The translations under genes and the position numbers were made by a program. Positions 12,801 to 24,276 of a stretch of 64,000 nucleotides of DNA are shown piece after piece; the first letter of the stretch is position 1; each line of letters begins with the position of its first letter. The stretch is from Mactromeris polynyma. Lineage: Eukaryota; Mollusca; Bivalvia; Venerida; Mactridae. The stretch covers positions 8,701,385 through 8,765,384 of the forward strand of contig JASFXZ010000010.1 of NCBI GenBank assembly GCA_032209605.1, written 5' to 3'. The notes under the pieces are model-generated. The model was not told the DNA's origin and ran no database searches. It saw nothing but the letters and a program-made list of their open reading frames with translations.

Positions 12801-13820
12801 CCATCTTTAATCAACCATGGGGCGTAACTCTTCTCGTACTGGATAAATGCAATACAAAATAGTGCTCAATTTCAATTTTGATTACTAATGTCAGTATTGA
12901 GTTTAGTTACTCTTGAACAAATACTACTTCAGATATCAGCGAAAAAGTAAATAATGCTAATTTTCTTATAAGAAATCCCATAAGTGTTGAACGCCATACA
13001 CATTATCGAGATGTGATTTTAGCATTGGCCAAGACTTTTTTCTCATTTTATGTATTAATTATTTGAATACTTCACCTCATATAGATTTTAAATGAATTGA
13101 AGAAAATGTAAAATGTAAGACTAACATATTGTATCAATATTTGTGGTATACAATCTAGCAGCAAACTTTGACATCGAAACTTTTATGTTCAGCATTAATT
13201 TCTAATGGGTCGCCACAACCACTAACTTATGAACTAATGCTATTCATTTACAGCTTTCTTGAATAAATAACAAAATTATCTCCCTTGATGTGGCAAAAAG
13301 CTTTGAAAATGTTTAATGCCGAAATAACATGTATTGTATTGTATATTGTATTGCGGATTAGCGGCTTTGTTTAAGCCATTTTGTCTAAATTGGATTGGCT
13401 TCTTTCCACGCGAAAATGGCACTTGTCAAACTGGTTCAGGATTACCCAGATTAAACAAAATGGCGGCGATATGATGATGACAAACATCACTGTAAGAAAA
13501 CACTGGTTCGTACGCAAGGTGTCGACCCGGCGTATACATATTTGCGCCTCATAGCCTCTGCAGTTTTATTGATGCCATGAAACAAAAGGACAACCAAAAC
13601 CAAAGGTTCTAAATCAAAATGAAAAACAATAACTAGTAATGACCAAGAGATATGTACTTTTGGTAACACAGGACATAAAGTTGGACTACAAATTTACGCC
13701 CTCTTTCTTCTGTAGTAAATCATGCACCTTGGACACGAAAATGTTAACTTGACAACACATTTCCAGCAATCAGTTCTTAGCATTAACACTATCCAAGTCA
13801 GACGAGGCTAAGGGATCTAT
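12801..13820. other. Gene-free stretch with a small foldback
   Basis: No gene is visible. At 13374-13465 GCCATTTTGTCTAA is matched in inverted orientation by TTAAACAAAATGGC, giving a small foldback of about 90 bp. Otherwise nothing is recognised. Confidence 0.4.
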
Positions 13821-13909
13821 TACAAGGAAAACCTCAATGATAAGACCACCGTGAGGATTCTTGAAAACTGGTCTTCTTGTTGAGTTGATCTAAATATTGA
13901 GGTCGAATA
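13821..13909. repeat. AGACCACC-type repeat (family B) fragment
   Basis: It contains AAAACCTCAATGATAAGACC, then CTTGAAAACTGGTCTTC, then ATATTGAGGTCG. This is the same order as at 41000-41165 (TTATTATTGAGGTTTTACTG in the other orientation) and 49142-49270. It is a short TIR-type element or its remnant. Confidence 0.65.
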
Positions 13910-15880
13910 AAGAGCAAAACCGTGACAATGGACTAGACAATTATATTCTTGAGATGGTCTTGTTATTTAAGGGGTCTTTGGGTGTGGTTTACTGTACCAC
14001 GAAACATGAGCTGTTTTGCTATCCGACTCGAAAAGAGACGCTGACAAAATTTTCAATTCACTAATTTCATCTCTGCCGGGTTGGAGTAGTTTAAATCCTA
14101 CATCTTGAAATGTATTCCTGAAAAAAAAAAACAAAAAAATAACGGTTTTGTAATATGAAAAGACGCACAATTTACATAGTAACAATAAATACAGCTGTAA
14201 CGAAACTAGTTAGGCTAGGAACAGGTATAATAGAAGAATTCGAATTTTCATCAATCTGACTTAGTTACGCAATTTTCCATAGAATTGATCCATAGTCTAC
14301 AATGGCACGGCGTATTCAGGTTACTCTCATTTCAAGATTTCCCCGGTTACTTAAACTTGCGTTCCGATTACCGGGAGGTTGGATGAATTCGATTTCTACG
14401 TGTTTTCAAGCTTCTCCCCCCCCCCCCCCCCCCCCTTCGATATATAATAAACCCACATTATCTTAGTTACATATTTTTTCAATGCTTATAATTATATAAA
14501 AAATATATAATCAAAGTAGTGTTGAAAGGTGCTTTATTAGCAAACGTCGACTTTGATTCAAATAAACAGTAATTAAAACAAGTCAATATCAATATAAAAC
14601 ATCCATAGATCAACTTACAGTAATAAACAAAATATCGAACCTGCTGTATGACATTTAATCAGTTTAAATTTTGTTAGATATGTAATGATTAATAAACAAA
14701 TTCACTGATTATAAAATCCCCCACACAATGTATCTATATAGAGAATACAGTATCTTGATCACTTCATCAATGCAGTATCATATTTCATCTGCAGTGATGG
14801 ACATCTGATTTATGACAAATTCATGCTGATGCTCTTGACAATATTATGGAGATAAGAGAAAATGGATCTATTTTCTGAGGAAGAAAGTGACATCACTCTG
14901 GTACTTAGGCTCATAAATTGTCTAGCGCATTAATATCAGTAAATATTTTCTTTAAGTTACTGAATTTTTTTCAATAAAGTACGTAAAAAGAACGATTTTC
15001 ATATTAAACTGATTCTCGAAGACTGTTTAACTGGTTTTGTAGTCTGACTTTATTTAAACTCTGGCACTTTAACATTGATGGGAATATGAATAGCATTAAG
15101 TGGTACATAGGAAGATGATTATTGAAACTAATCACTTTCCAAAAAATGATTTGGTTGGAATTTGAATATTTATGTTGATTATATATTGTCTCAGTCTTAG
15201 ACTTTAAAATAGTAAATTTTAATTTTGTTCCTACGTTATTGTTACACGATATATTTTAATAAAACTTGGCCGAGCATAAAAAGAGAATGTTCGTTTACCA
15301 TAATTTGATTTCAAGGAAAAGAGTGCTTCGTCACTGTGGGTGGTGGATCTTAATGAGTATGTAGAATTGTGGGTGAAAGAAATTATATGACGAAAGTATA
15401 AGTGGACATTTTATTATGAGAGAATGTAGCTGCTGTTCAGAGAAATTTACATCTATTTTCAGATGATAGCCACATTAATTTAACTAATAAGGGTAGTGAA
15501 GGTGTTATTAGAGATTTGTGTAGAATAATTATTGCTGCTTTTTCCTGTATGATGGACATCAGTGCGTGTTAATTTGTTACCACCTATGATGTGAAGTTTT
15601 GGTTTACTGTTTGGGTTTGTCTTAGGTTTCAACCTTTGTTGTATCAACTTCCACTGCTCAGCAAATACGTCAATGAACTGACACTGGTGTGTCAAATAAA
15701 CGAGATAATGACAGTACTATTGTATACTTTATATACGTTATCTTTTTAGAAATAGTTAAGATCAAAATATGCTGCCGAACTTTAGCAAGTACACAAAAGA
15801 TAATAAACTTTAAATAGTAATGAACAATAATTATGAATCGATTTCGCTCGGGAATTTCAGGAGTATCGGCCAGTGTATGG
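13910..15880. other. Gene-free stretch with a poly-C tract
   Basis: A run of 20 C residues lies at 14416-14435 and is a likely assembly and replication weak point. At about 15188-15260 a fragment (CAGTCTTAGACTTTAAAAT, TTGTTCCTACGTTATTG) matches the left part of the TIR element at 55773-56032. No gene is visible. Confidence 0.5.
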
Positions 15881-15884
15881 TAAT

Positions 15885-16190
15885 TTGTTTCCGTCGCTAT
15901 GGTTTCTTTGCTTGCTTTTTGCTTTGTTGTGGAATGAAATGGAATTCGTCTTCTATGACAATGTTAAAGCACACTTCACAAAGGCGTTTCTTTTGTCCAT
16001 ATCTGCCACTTTCATTTTTTTGTTCATGGGTACATGTTTTAAATTGTGTCATTAATTGTCTATATAGTTTATATCCAGTGATGTTCAGGTATGTCTTAAA
16101 TTCAAATGCGCTTTTCAAATGTTTATATACTACAAATACATTATTAGTAGAAATGTCTTTCCGCCAACTCTGAATGAGTAAGTTCAAATT
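15885..16190 (-). pseudogene. LINE-type C-terminal fragment with CxxC...H motif
   Basis: The minus-strand frame reads LMTQFKTCTHEQKNESGRYG, then KKRLCEVCFNIVIEDEFHF. This resembles the conserved module near the C-terminus of many animal non-LTR retrotransposon proteins: L.kfRts.H.l.iE.GRY, then eR.C..C....iEDE.HF. After EFHF the expected cysteine-containing continuation is lost, and no RT core is recognisable upstream. I infer a decayed retroelement tail. The overlapping plus-strand 117-codon frame at 15820-16173 is a shadow. Confidence 0.55.
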
Positions 16191-17419
16191 AGGTAACCAT
16201 TACAAAACGCTGGAAAGTGGTCTCGACTGGCTGATAAATTGATGGTTGATGTACTCCTCTAGAAAATAATGTATGCCGACCAATGAAAGGAACCTCAAAC
16301 TTTAAGATAAGCGTTGAGATTGCTGTTAACATGTACACTGTTGAGACCCCTTCAGTAATGAAACGATATTTTGATGGACCAGTTTTTAAGTTTCTTCCAT
16401 ATTTAACTCGATAATCAAACACCTCACAACTTAGACCGTTTTCTTCTGAACCGATGGTAGCCTTAATATTGAAGGTCTTCAGTATACATAGGCCACATAA
16501 TATCCTACTAGTCTTCTTCTATGCACGATTTTCTTTGGAATTAATCATTTTATTACGAAGTAGATTCTGCAGATTTTTCTGTGTTATAATGAATGTTAGC
16601 AATTATTCACATGGGTCCTTCCGTTTGGTTTACTTTTTATTTGAACTCTTAAACAATGTCTTGAAATCCAGTTACATAAAGTAATATAGTATTTTTAAGT
16701 TATGGTTCTCCAGTATTAATATCAAGCTGGTACTCCAGTGAATATTAATTAAAGTAATAGCAATTTCTTGTGCTCCAGTTAAATTTAAATTTTAGGTACT
16801 CCATAGAATGTATTCTTATTTCTGTCTAGCATATAAAGTTACATGTATTTACACAAACATAAAACCAAGATAATTAGGAAGCCAAACCTTAAGGGCTTTA
16901 ATCATAAATAAACAGTTCAAATATAACAATAGATGTGTGGTGACAATTAATCAGAGGAAATATGTTATCAAAGATTTTAGTAATGAGGTGTTAATAACAG
17001 AACAATAGCTTCGCAGTCATTTTTGGCAGACAGCAACAACACATGTCAAATTATAGAAAACAATGAAAACGTATGATGAAAGAAAAGTCTCAATTTTCAC
17101 TGCATAATAATTTTATATACATGTAGCTTGTGAATCAAAATGTCTCTTCAAGAACTCTTATACAAAAGTATTCAAATCAGCAAATAGTTCAATTACCTTG
17201 AAATAATAAATGATATGGGTTGTTTCAGACGGACAAGCCGTCGTTTCTATGGACTTATTTACTGTCTTCAAGTGACGCTGAATTTTCGAGGCCAGAGAAA
17301 TATGCTCACTGCAGGTAGTTTTAATTGGAAATTCCTGAAGTATATACGAGTCAGGAGTCACGTGGGCGAGTGATCTCAGTAACAGTATATCCTATCACAC
17401 TGTCTCTTTAGGCCAAAAA
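16191..17419. other. Gene-free stretch
   Basis: Open frames here (for example 16454-16684 + and 17158-17361 -) lack recognisable motifs. No repeat was noted. Confidence 0.4.
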
Positions 17420-17650
17420 AATAGTTTCATTCCGGTCTCCTGTCAAAAAAACAAGAGGGTAGGTAGGTAGGAAAGGGGTTTTTGGGGAGTATTTTTGGGT
17501 TACTGAAGTTGTTGCTGTCACTAAAGCCCCTCAAATTTGACTATCTTCTATATATTATTTAAAAAACGGAAAGGAGGAAAATTATCCCCAATAAAAAGTT
17601 TAGGGTCGGAGAGTAAACAAGAGGGTTGGTAGGGAGACCGGAAACGGAAC
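17420..17650. repeat. Purine-rich repeat with GACCCTAAAC-type motif
   Basis: The segment is bounded by inverted CCGGTCTCC (17434) and GGAGACCGG (17632). It contains two ACAAGAGGGTnGGTAGG words and TTTAGGGTCGG. The latter recurs in inverted form at 59750-59780 (CCGACCCTAAAC). It is probably a dispersed repeat. The class is unknown. Confidence 0.45.
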
Positions 17651-18807
17651 TTTTTTGGGGGGCCTTATGTCGTTCCTTTGTTGTCTCTTCTTTCTGAAAA
17701 TATTAGAAACAACCACAAAGGATTGGTGAATAAGTGATACAGATGTGAATTTGTAATTTTATTCAACATTTACATGCCTCCTTACTAGAGCTGTCATCGA
17801 TTGAAACGGTATTGATGTATCATCGATATTTTCCATCGATCGATTCTCGATACATATTTTTTAAAATCGATACTTATGAATAATAAATATATGCTCGAAA
17901 ATGACAAAAAAATCACCCAAAACAAAAATGGAAGCTGGTACACTGTCAAAATGACATGTCTCTGGTACGCTCAATCAGGTAGTCAATGGCTCGAACCTTA
18001 CATTGGATGTGATCGCAGCTCTCATGTGATATATGGGTCTGAATGTATAACTTGCTTTGCTGGGTACCGGTCAGAAAACAAAAGCATCTGATTGGTTGTT
18101 TTTGAGTGCAGTTTTAAAATAACCAATGACTGGGTCTATTTTGAAAACTGGTTCCAAAACTTATTTTACAACTTTGTCACATAACGTTTTTTATGTGATT
18201 TCGCATGTGACGTAAGTAACCATTAAATTTTTTATCACAACTTGGCTTCAGAAAATTGGTAAAATGAGCATGTAGCTCTAATGACATAATACTTAAGCGT
18301 AATATTTATATTTCAGCGCGGAAATTACAGTTCTGGCATGACATGATGACTAACACCATTGCGTGAATATCATCTCTCCGTGAAGAGAATTTTAGTAACA
18401 GGTAATTAAAAATATGCTATTTTTAGTGATGAATTATATTTCTCTTCGTAGATGATTCGCCCTTGTCTTAACTTTGGTCTTATGGCACAAACGCATGTCA
18501 TTTGCGACATAGGCTCTCCCAATTTGGCTTACCAGAATGTCACACCCAAATTTTACACATTTGATAAATATACTTAACTGGACAATGAAAATCTGTACCT
18601 GAATAGAGATTATCCAATAGTCAACATTTGCCGTTGATTCATTCGTTGATTCATTCAACGTTCGCCATTTGTTCATCTATAATTGGGACTTTACTGTTTT
18701 AAAGTTTGCCATTTAATTATTCAACATTCTTCTTCGATTTTTACTCATTCAACATGCAGTGTGTTTATCTACTCCTTCAGCTTAAGCTATTTACTGATTC
18801 AACATTC
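17651..18807. other. Gene-free stretch
   Basis: It contains a cluster of ATCGAT words at 17797-17870, which resembles a transposon end but has no partner end that I could find. From 18630 TTCAACATTCGCC-like words begin, leading into the following tandem duplication. Confidence 0.4.
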
Positions 18808-18950
18808 AACATTCGCCATTTCTGATGTAGCATTCGATATGCGCGGATTCAACCTTCGCCATTTACTCATTCAAATGTCAACATTCGCCATTTCTGATTT
18901 AACATTCGATATGCGCGGATTCAAAATTCGCCATTTACTTAATATTGAAT
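18808..18950. repeat. 72-bp tandem duplication
   Basis: CAACATTCGCCATTTCTGAT recurs with a 72-bp offset, as does ATTCGATATGCGCGGATTCA. Because 72 is a multiple of 3, a 109-codon plus-strand frame (18683-19012) shows a duplicated 24-residue stretch. This is a consequence of the duplication and not evidence for a protein. Confidence 0.85.
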
Positions 18951-19012
18951 ATATACATAGTATAATAACTAGCCTCACACACAATTTTTCGGCGCATCAA
19001 AACGTTACATAA

Positions 19013-19588
19013 CTGTGTACACTATCATACTACATTGAAAGACAAATACTTCATGCTTTTCTTAGTCTACTTGGAAGGCACATTCTGGAGCATCGTCACA
19101 AATCCCCGCCTCTCCCAACACCTACCATTATTATCACTTAAAAATAACAGGTTTGATAAATTTAATAAAACATGCTAGATCTTCATTTTCTTGCTAAATT
19201 TCGTCGTTTGAGCATCTCGATAACCCGGTTAAAGTTGCCAGGGGAATTGTATCGATGCATAATTGTATAATGACCTCATAACAGACTGAATATGTGTTTC
19301 CCATTTGCTATGTAATTGTGATATATTATACATGTATTTACAGATTCGTTTCGATACCAGAGAACAATTGATCTATTCGTCAGCATGATGAACAATTAAC
19401 ACTTTCCAAAGTCACGATAATGAGCCGATAAGGACTTGCTTGGCAACCATCAACGTCAGGATGCGACAGCGCACAAAAAAGTTGATAATTTATGTGACTA
19501 AACTACCTGACAGTGTACTATACAGCGACGATCGGAAATCAGTTCACATCGGATTCTGATTCAAGACGTACCGGTCCATAAAATAAAA
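19013..19588. other. 5' flank of the GPCR gene
   Basis: No other gene was found. The region directly upstream of the start should contain the 5' UTR or a splice acceptor of an untranslated leader, but I could not identify a convincing TATA box or acceptor. Confidence 0.35.
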
Positions 19589-20926
19589 ATGGAAAACATA
19601 TACGACGAAGGTATGTTAAACATGACCACTGCCAGGATGGATGCTTCTCCTGGAGCAACTGAAGTGAAGGGATATAATATCGCGGCCAATATACTTCAAA
19701 CATATATTGTACCAATAATAATAATCACTGGATTTTTCGGGAATTGTGTGTGTTTTCTGGTTTTCATAGCTTCCCCTTTGAAAAGGATTTCTACGAGCGT
19801 TTATTTAGCAGCCCTAGCCTTTTCGGACACTGGATTTCTCGTGTGCCTTGGAATTGGTTGGTTAGAATCTTTGGGAATTCGATTTTTTCACAAGGATGGA
19901 ATCTGCCAGATTACTGTGTACTGTTCGTTTGTGTTCAGCTTCACGTCAATTTGGTTTGTTAATGCTTTCACAACGGAAATGTATATCGCCGTGTTTCATC
20001 CACAAAAAAGTCCCAAGTTATGCCTCCCAAAAAATGCTCGGAAGATTGTCGGTGGCCTGTCGATTGTTGCCTGTTTGATCTACGGATATGCTTTTTGGAT
20101 AGCTAAAGTTGTACAAGGGAGTAGATCGGGGAATAAAGTTTGCATAATTATACAAGAGGACGCCAAAACTGCCATGATTTTGTCCGTGTTTGACACAGTA
20201 CTGACTCTTGTTATTCCGTTTACCATGATACTGTTTATGATAACGAGACTTTTCGTACACATATCAAAATTTTACAGAACGGAATTCGAAAGTGCCGCTC
20301 AATCAACGGTGAGTGATAATACGGACAACCCGGAAGTGCATCAAGGGGACAGTGTGGCGGCATGTAACGTAAACCCCACAGTACGACAGGCCAATGAGGC
20401 AAATACGAAACTAACAAGAATGTTGGTTGTCACAGTGGTGGTGTTTCTTGTTTTAAACCTACCTAGCCATGCCATAAAAGTTCAGTTTTTATTGCGTTCA
20501 TTTTTATCCGAAAATGTGTTGTTTACTCCAACGGAGGGATTTATTCAAATAGTGTTTCAAATGTTATATTACGCTAATTTTTCTGTCAACTTTCTCCTGT
20601 ATAGTGTTTGCGGAAGAAGTTTTCGGCACGCTATGATGAGGCTATCTGTCAATTTTCAACATGGATTTTGTCAGAGGATCGATAACTGGCGCAGAAATAT
20701 TCAGAAAATGGCAAAGAAAGATAACAATTTAGATGACAGTCAAGGTCGTGAAAATGGTGCCAATGCCCAACAGCATTCAAGGCTGGTTGATATACATTTA
20801 AACGAAATACGATTTTCTCAACTTCCGTCCATAGAGAGCCAGTTTGTTTGTAAGTCACCGCCTTGTCTTCTGATGTGTGAATCAGAGCATCTTATTGAAG
20901 AGGAGAACCAGGCGACCGTCTCCTAA
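19589..20926 (+). CDS. Class A (rhodopsin-like) GPCR, neuropeptide-receptor type, intronless
   Basis: This is a plasma-membrane receptor of 445 residues with seven hydrophobic segments at about 38-62, 70-94, 106-131, 151-173, 195-222, 276-302 and 316-341. Family landmarks are GN at 51-52, LAALAFSD with D80, C106 paired with C185, W170, P210, P292 and a helix-8 GRSFR at 342-346. An N-glycosylation sequon lies at N11. The start ATG has A at -3. The long third loop (about 223-275) and the hydrophilic tail are typical of invertebrate peptide receptors. Canonical switches are altered: EMY at 130-132 replaces D/ERY, N290 replaces the CWxP tryptophan, and NFLLY at 334-338 replaces NPxxY. The NFLLY and LNLPSH forms resemble FMRFamide/TRH-receptor-like invertebrate receptors from memory. 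The ligand cannot be assigned. An ATTAAA at 21192 is a possible poly(A) signal. Confidence 0.93.
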   Translation: MENIYDEGMLNMTTARMDASPGATEVKGYNIAANILQTYIVPIIIITGFFGNCVCFLVFIASPLKRISTSVYLAALAFSDTGFLVCLGIGWLESLGIRFFHKDGICQITVYCSFVFSFTSIWFVNAFTTEMYIAVFHPQKSPKLCLPKNARKIVGGLSIVACLIYGYAFWIAKVVQGSRSGNKVCIIIQEDAKTAMILSVFDTVLTLVIPFTMILFMITRLFVHISKFYRTEFESAAQSTVSDNTDNPEVHQGDSVAACNVNPTVRQANEANTKLTRMLVVTVVVFLVLNLPSHAIKVQFLLRSFLSENVLFTPTEGFIQIVFQMLYYANFSVNFLLYSVCGRSFRHAMMRLSVNFQHGFCQRIDNWRRNIQKMAKKDNNLDDSQGRENGANAQQHSRLVDIHLNEIRFSQLPSIESQFVCKSPPCLLMCESEHLIEEENQATVS

Positions 20927-21239
20927 ACGTAATTGTCACGTGATTTTCGTGGATCATTCACTACATCTCAGACATTTCTTCATTTCGTTCATCACAGTAT
21001 TGACCAAGTATTTCCGAATGCATAGTATATACGTTTTGTTTTATTTGATTCTAGTTCAAAAAGCAGTTGTACGTTATTGTTTTGCTGTCTTTGAAACATT
21101 CATTCTGTACTTCTTAATTGACCACTTTCCTCCCAATCGCAGGTAAATTTTCCCAATTGAAATATGGATGGTTTTGAGATAACAATCAACGATTAAACAC
21201 ACAATATATGGCATAAAGAGTAGGGATACTAGTGTACAG
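20927..21239. other. Probable 3' UTR and flank of the GPCR gene
   Basis: No canonical AATAAA was seen. A variant ATTAAA occurs at 21192-21197. No other feature is visible. Confidence 0.35.
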
Positions 21240-21520
21240 TTAATGCCTCGGTCACAACTGGCCGTACACCTGTCTGCGGCGGATCTACGACGGATCCGTG
21301 CGTTTGATGCACGGGTCCGCACGTTTTTTAAGCCTGCAGGAGCACGCAGGCTGCCACAGGAGGTTGGCCTCGTTTTTTCGTGAACTCACGTGGTTCGTGC
21401 AGTCATCGCAAAGAGGAGCACGGAGCTGCACGTCCATCTTGCGGTGACTGCAAGGTTTATTACTGACGCCAGATGCATATTTATTCTGCGGTGGCTGCAA
21501 GATGACCGCACATAAATTAT
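21240..21520. repeat. GC-rich hairpin-rich segment, probable dispersed repeat
   Basis: GC content jumps relative to the AT-rich flanks. Short perfect hairpins are present: AGCCTGC/GCAGGCT around 21331-21352 and GGATCCGTGC/GCACGGGTCC around 21292-21319. TGCGGTGACTGCAAG and TGCGGTGGCTGCAAG recur about 55 bp apart. There is no coding content. It is most likely a non-autonomous element, but no second copy is present in the window. Confidence 0.45.
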
Positions 21521-22531
21521 TATATAGTGACAGTATAACAAGAAATATGAAGTTGTAATTCATTTATTATATTCAACAGTTTAAAAATACATTGTATATA
21601 TATATATTAGATATCCGTAAAACTAGGGCAGACCGTTCAAACGTTTTGAATCGCCAAACTTGATAGAAAAAACACGTCTTGGAATTGGTGAGTCCCCGCA
21701 TCAACGGTGCTAACGTAAAATCAGACTCTTTAACTTAGCCAGCACTGCTAGAATAATTCTCTCTCGATTTCTATATAAGTATATACAATTACTTATTGTT
21801 TCCTAGGCATGAAAAGCTGGTTATGATGAGCCGAATAAGAACTGTTTCGTTTATACTGTGCATCAAGATATGACCCATAAACTCCTGGAAATATTTTAAA
21901 CTTGATATGTGTTTGAATTTAACGTTATTACCACAAAGTACAGCCATTGTCACGCTCAAGCAGGAGCCAGGGGTCAAACATGTCACGACCGTATTTTTCC
22001 TTTTATCTGAGTAGGGCATACGGGTTCAAACTAATACTTATGAGGCAACTTTAAATAGATCATAATCTTCAAAATGTATTTCCCGACGCCGAAACTCCTT
22101 GGCCGTGTTTTGAAAAGACGTCAGAAAAAAAGAGTGCTTATATAAAAGCTCTAGGACTAATTACAAATGAATGTCTACTGTTCTTGACAGAAAATGAAAT
22201 ATTAATACCTCCGATCTCAAGACGTAATTCTCGCCAGAAATAAACTCATTATATAAGGGAAAGGTGTTCAGTCGAAAAAGAACTTCTTGTGTCTTATCAT
22301 ATATCATAGTATCATTGCATTGTTATCCATTTTGCCGTGTGTTTGTTAAAGTGAAATTATTTTATTTATGTTGATGATTTAGTGATATCGAGTTATTTTC
22401 TCTGTTTTATTTTGTATTAAAAATAATTACCATAACTATTATCTAGTACATGTAGTGTTTTGCTGAATTGTAATGGTGACTAAATACTTCCGGTTAGCTC
22501 AGTCTACCAGCACTCCTCTAGTATATATGTT
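21521..22531. other. Gene-free stretch
   Basis: A short (TA)n run lies near 21595-21606. No gene or repeat is otherwise recognised. Confidence 0.45.
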
Positions 22532-22681
22532 CAACATTGGGAGTAGCATGATTGAAAATGATTAACAACCAACATCACGTGTTCTCCACCTCTGAGGTTG
22601 TATGTACAACATTGGGAGCAGCATGATTGAAAATGATTAACAACCAACATCACGTGTTCTCAACCTCTGATTCATATGTAG
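22532..22681. repeat. 75-bp tandem duplication
   Basis: Two nearly identical 75-bp units begin CAACATTGGGAGTAGCATGA and CAACATTGGGAGCAGCATGA. Both contain CATCACGTGTTCTC. There are only two copies. Confidence 0.9.
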
Positions 22682-23684
22682 AAGTTGTAAGTATCTACCG
22701 GAAGGGATAGGTTAACAACGCTTGGTAATTCAGAAACACTGACTAGATCATGTGACCGCCGAGAATGCATTTCTGAGATACAGTGAAATACAATATGGCG
22801 TCAAACTCCAACACAAAATATGTAGCCAGCAGACATGGTCCGAAATCACAAACAGTCCACAAACTCAAATTGTTAAAAACGCTCACATTTATTTTAGTTA
22901 AAGAACGAAACAGATTAAAAATTGAAAAGATCTGGAACGCGCAAACTTCACCACGAACACTAGCATTACCATTGCAGGAGAGTCTGCTTGTTTCATAACG
23001 TTCAGTATACAGTACAACTTGGCTTAAAGACCTTCTCGAAATTAAGACCGCTTCATTAATACCACCGTAGTTTCATTTTTCCTAGGCAAAAATATGGGGT
23101 TTCCAGAAAAATGAAAACCTACATAAAAACACAATTTTAACTTACTTAGTTTTTTCTGAGTTAATGTGGTTTTTAAAACCCACTTGAACCAACTTTAGAC
23201 TCATTTATTTCCAAAAGGACTCGCTTAAAACCCAAATTGTTGTCCAAAAACTCAGAAAAAAGTTGGGAAGGATGGACCAGTTTTTATTCCATATTTATAC
23301 TCGCTGATCAGACCACGTGACCACTAAGACCGATTTTCTACGGAACCAAATGGTGATCATATATTTGACGTTTGTCTGGGCAAGAAATAAAATGACTCCC
23401 GAAATATCTTAATTTGAATAGCTTTCAGAAACTTGGACAAAGACTCGATGTCAGGAATGTAGTGAAAATAGGTGATACCTCTCGGTTAACGTACAAATTC
23501 CCTTGGACAAAATCCTTCCTGCTCAATTGTTAATAAGCGGAAAAAATACCCAGCCCTTTAGCGGCACAATCCCTCCCAGACGTAGCTACTCACTTCCAAT
23601 TATTTAGAAATATAATTGTAATGGTCATATCAATACAATATTTCATAAGCAGAGGGGAAGGGATTTTGTGCACCTCTGCATACA
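22682..23684. other. Gene-free stretch with an AGACCACC-type fragment
   Basis: At 23020-23072 TTGGCTTAAAGACC and AAATTAAGACCG resemble family B. The rest has no recognised feature. The 71-codon frame at 22783-22998 has no domain. Confidence 0.4.
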
Positions 23685-23840
23685 ACAGAGAATACGTTGC
23701 TACAGGGAACGCCACATACATAAGACACTGCCTCCGTACACAGACCTACGGGAAAACAACAGTCCATAAAACATCAGGCATTTGAGGAGACTCAAGGGTA
23801 AATACGCAAGGGAACAGGGGCGCAAGGTATACGTTATATA
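23685..23840 (+). repeat. Interspersed repeat family A, copy 4
   Basis: Begins CGTTGCTACAGGGAACGCC and continues with CATACATAAGACACTGCCTC, CAGACCTACGGGAAAACAAC, TTTGAGGAGACTCAAGGGTA and GGAACAGGGGCGCAAGG. The far end (CCTGGCAGACC) is lost or diverged. Confidence 0.85.
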
Positions 23841-24276
23841 ATTTCTAGGTACAACGTAATTAACCAGCGCAAAAGAACGGTCGCAGCAATTTGCACATTA
23901 GAAAATCGAAGACTAAAGCTGTATAAAAGGAGACACTCAAACTATCTGTATATAAATCATAGAATTCTGGTCACGATTATATCAATTTAGCTGTATTGCA
24001 GCATTATATACGCTATTTATCGAAATCTGCGAGCTGAAATTAGTGTTGTAACACTGAAGTAAAGCAAAACTAATGCTATAAATTTCAGAATATCATTATT
24101 TGTCACAGAATCTAACAAGATAAACTACCCAATTAGAATGCTATCGGGATTTAAACATACTTTTTTGCAATCTTTTCCAAAACACAGCAATTCACTGAAA
24201 TTGTTTAATGAATATAGCATTAAGGAATATTCTTGTCTTAGATATTCTTTCGTAATACAACGTCAAAGCGACATTA

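Noticed and set aside
12435..12827. 130-codon plus-strand ORF
   Set aside because: It is the shadow of the minus-strand LINE fragment, which carries the recognisable motifs.
15820..16173. 117-codon Cys/Phe-rich plus-strand ORF
   Set aside because: It is antisense to the LINE-type CxxC...H fragment and has no domain of its own.
17786..17880. hAT-type transposon end with clustered ATCGAT words
   Set aside because: TAGAGCTGTCATCGATTG is suggestive, but I found no matching opposite end or 8-bp target duplication.
18683..19012. 109-codon ORF with an internal 24-residue repeat, just upstream of the GPCR
   Set aside because: The repeat is the 72-bp DNA duplication. No signal peptide, domain or splice support was found.
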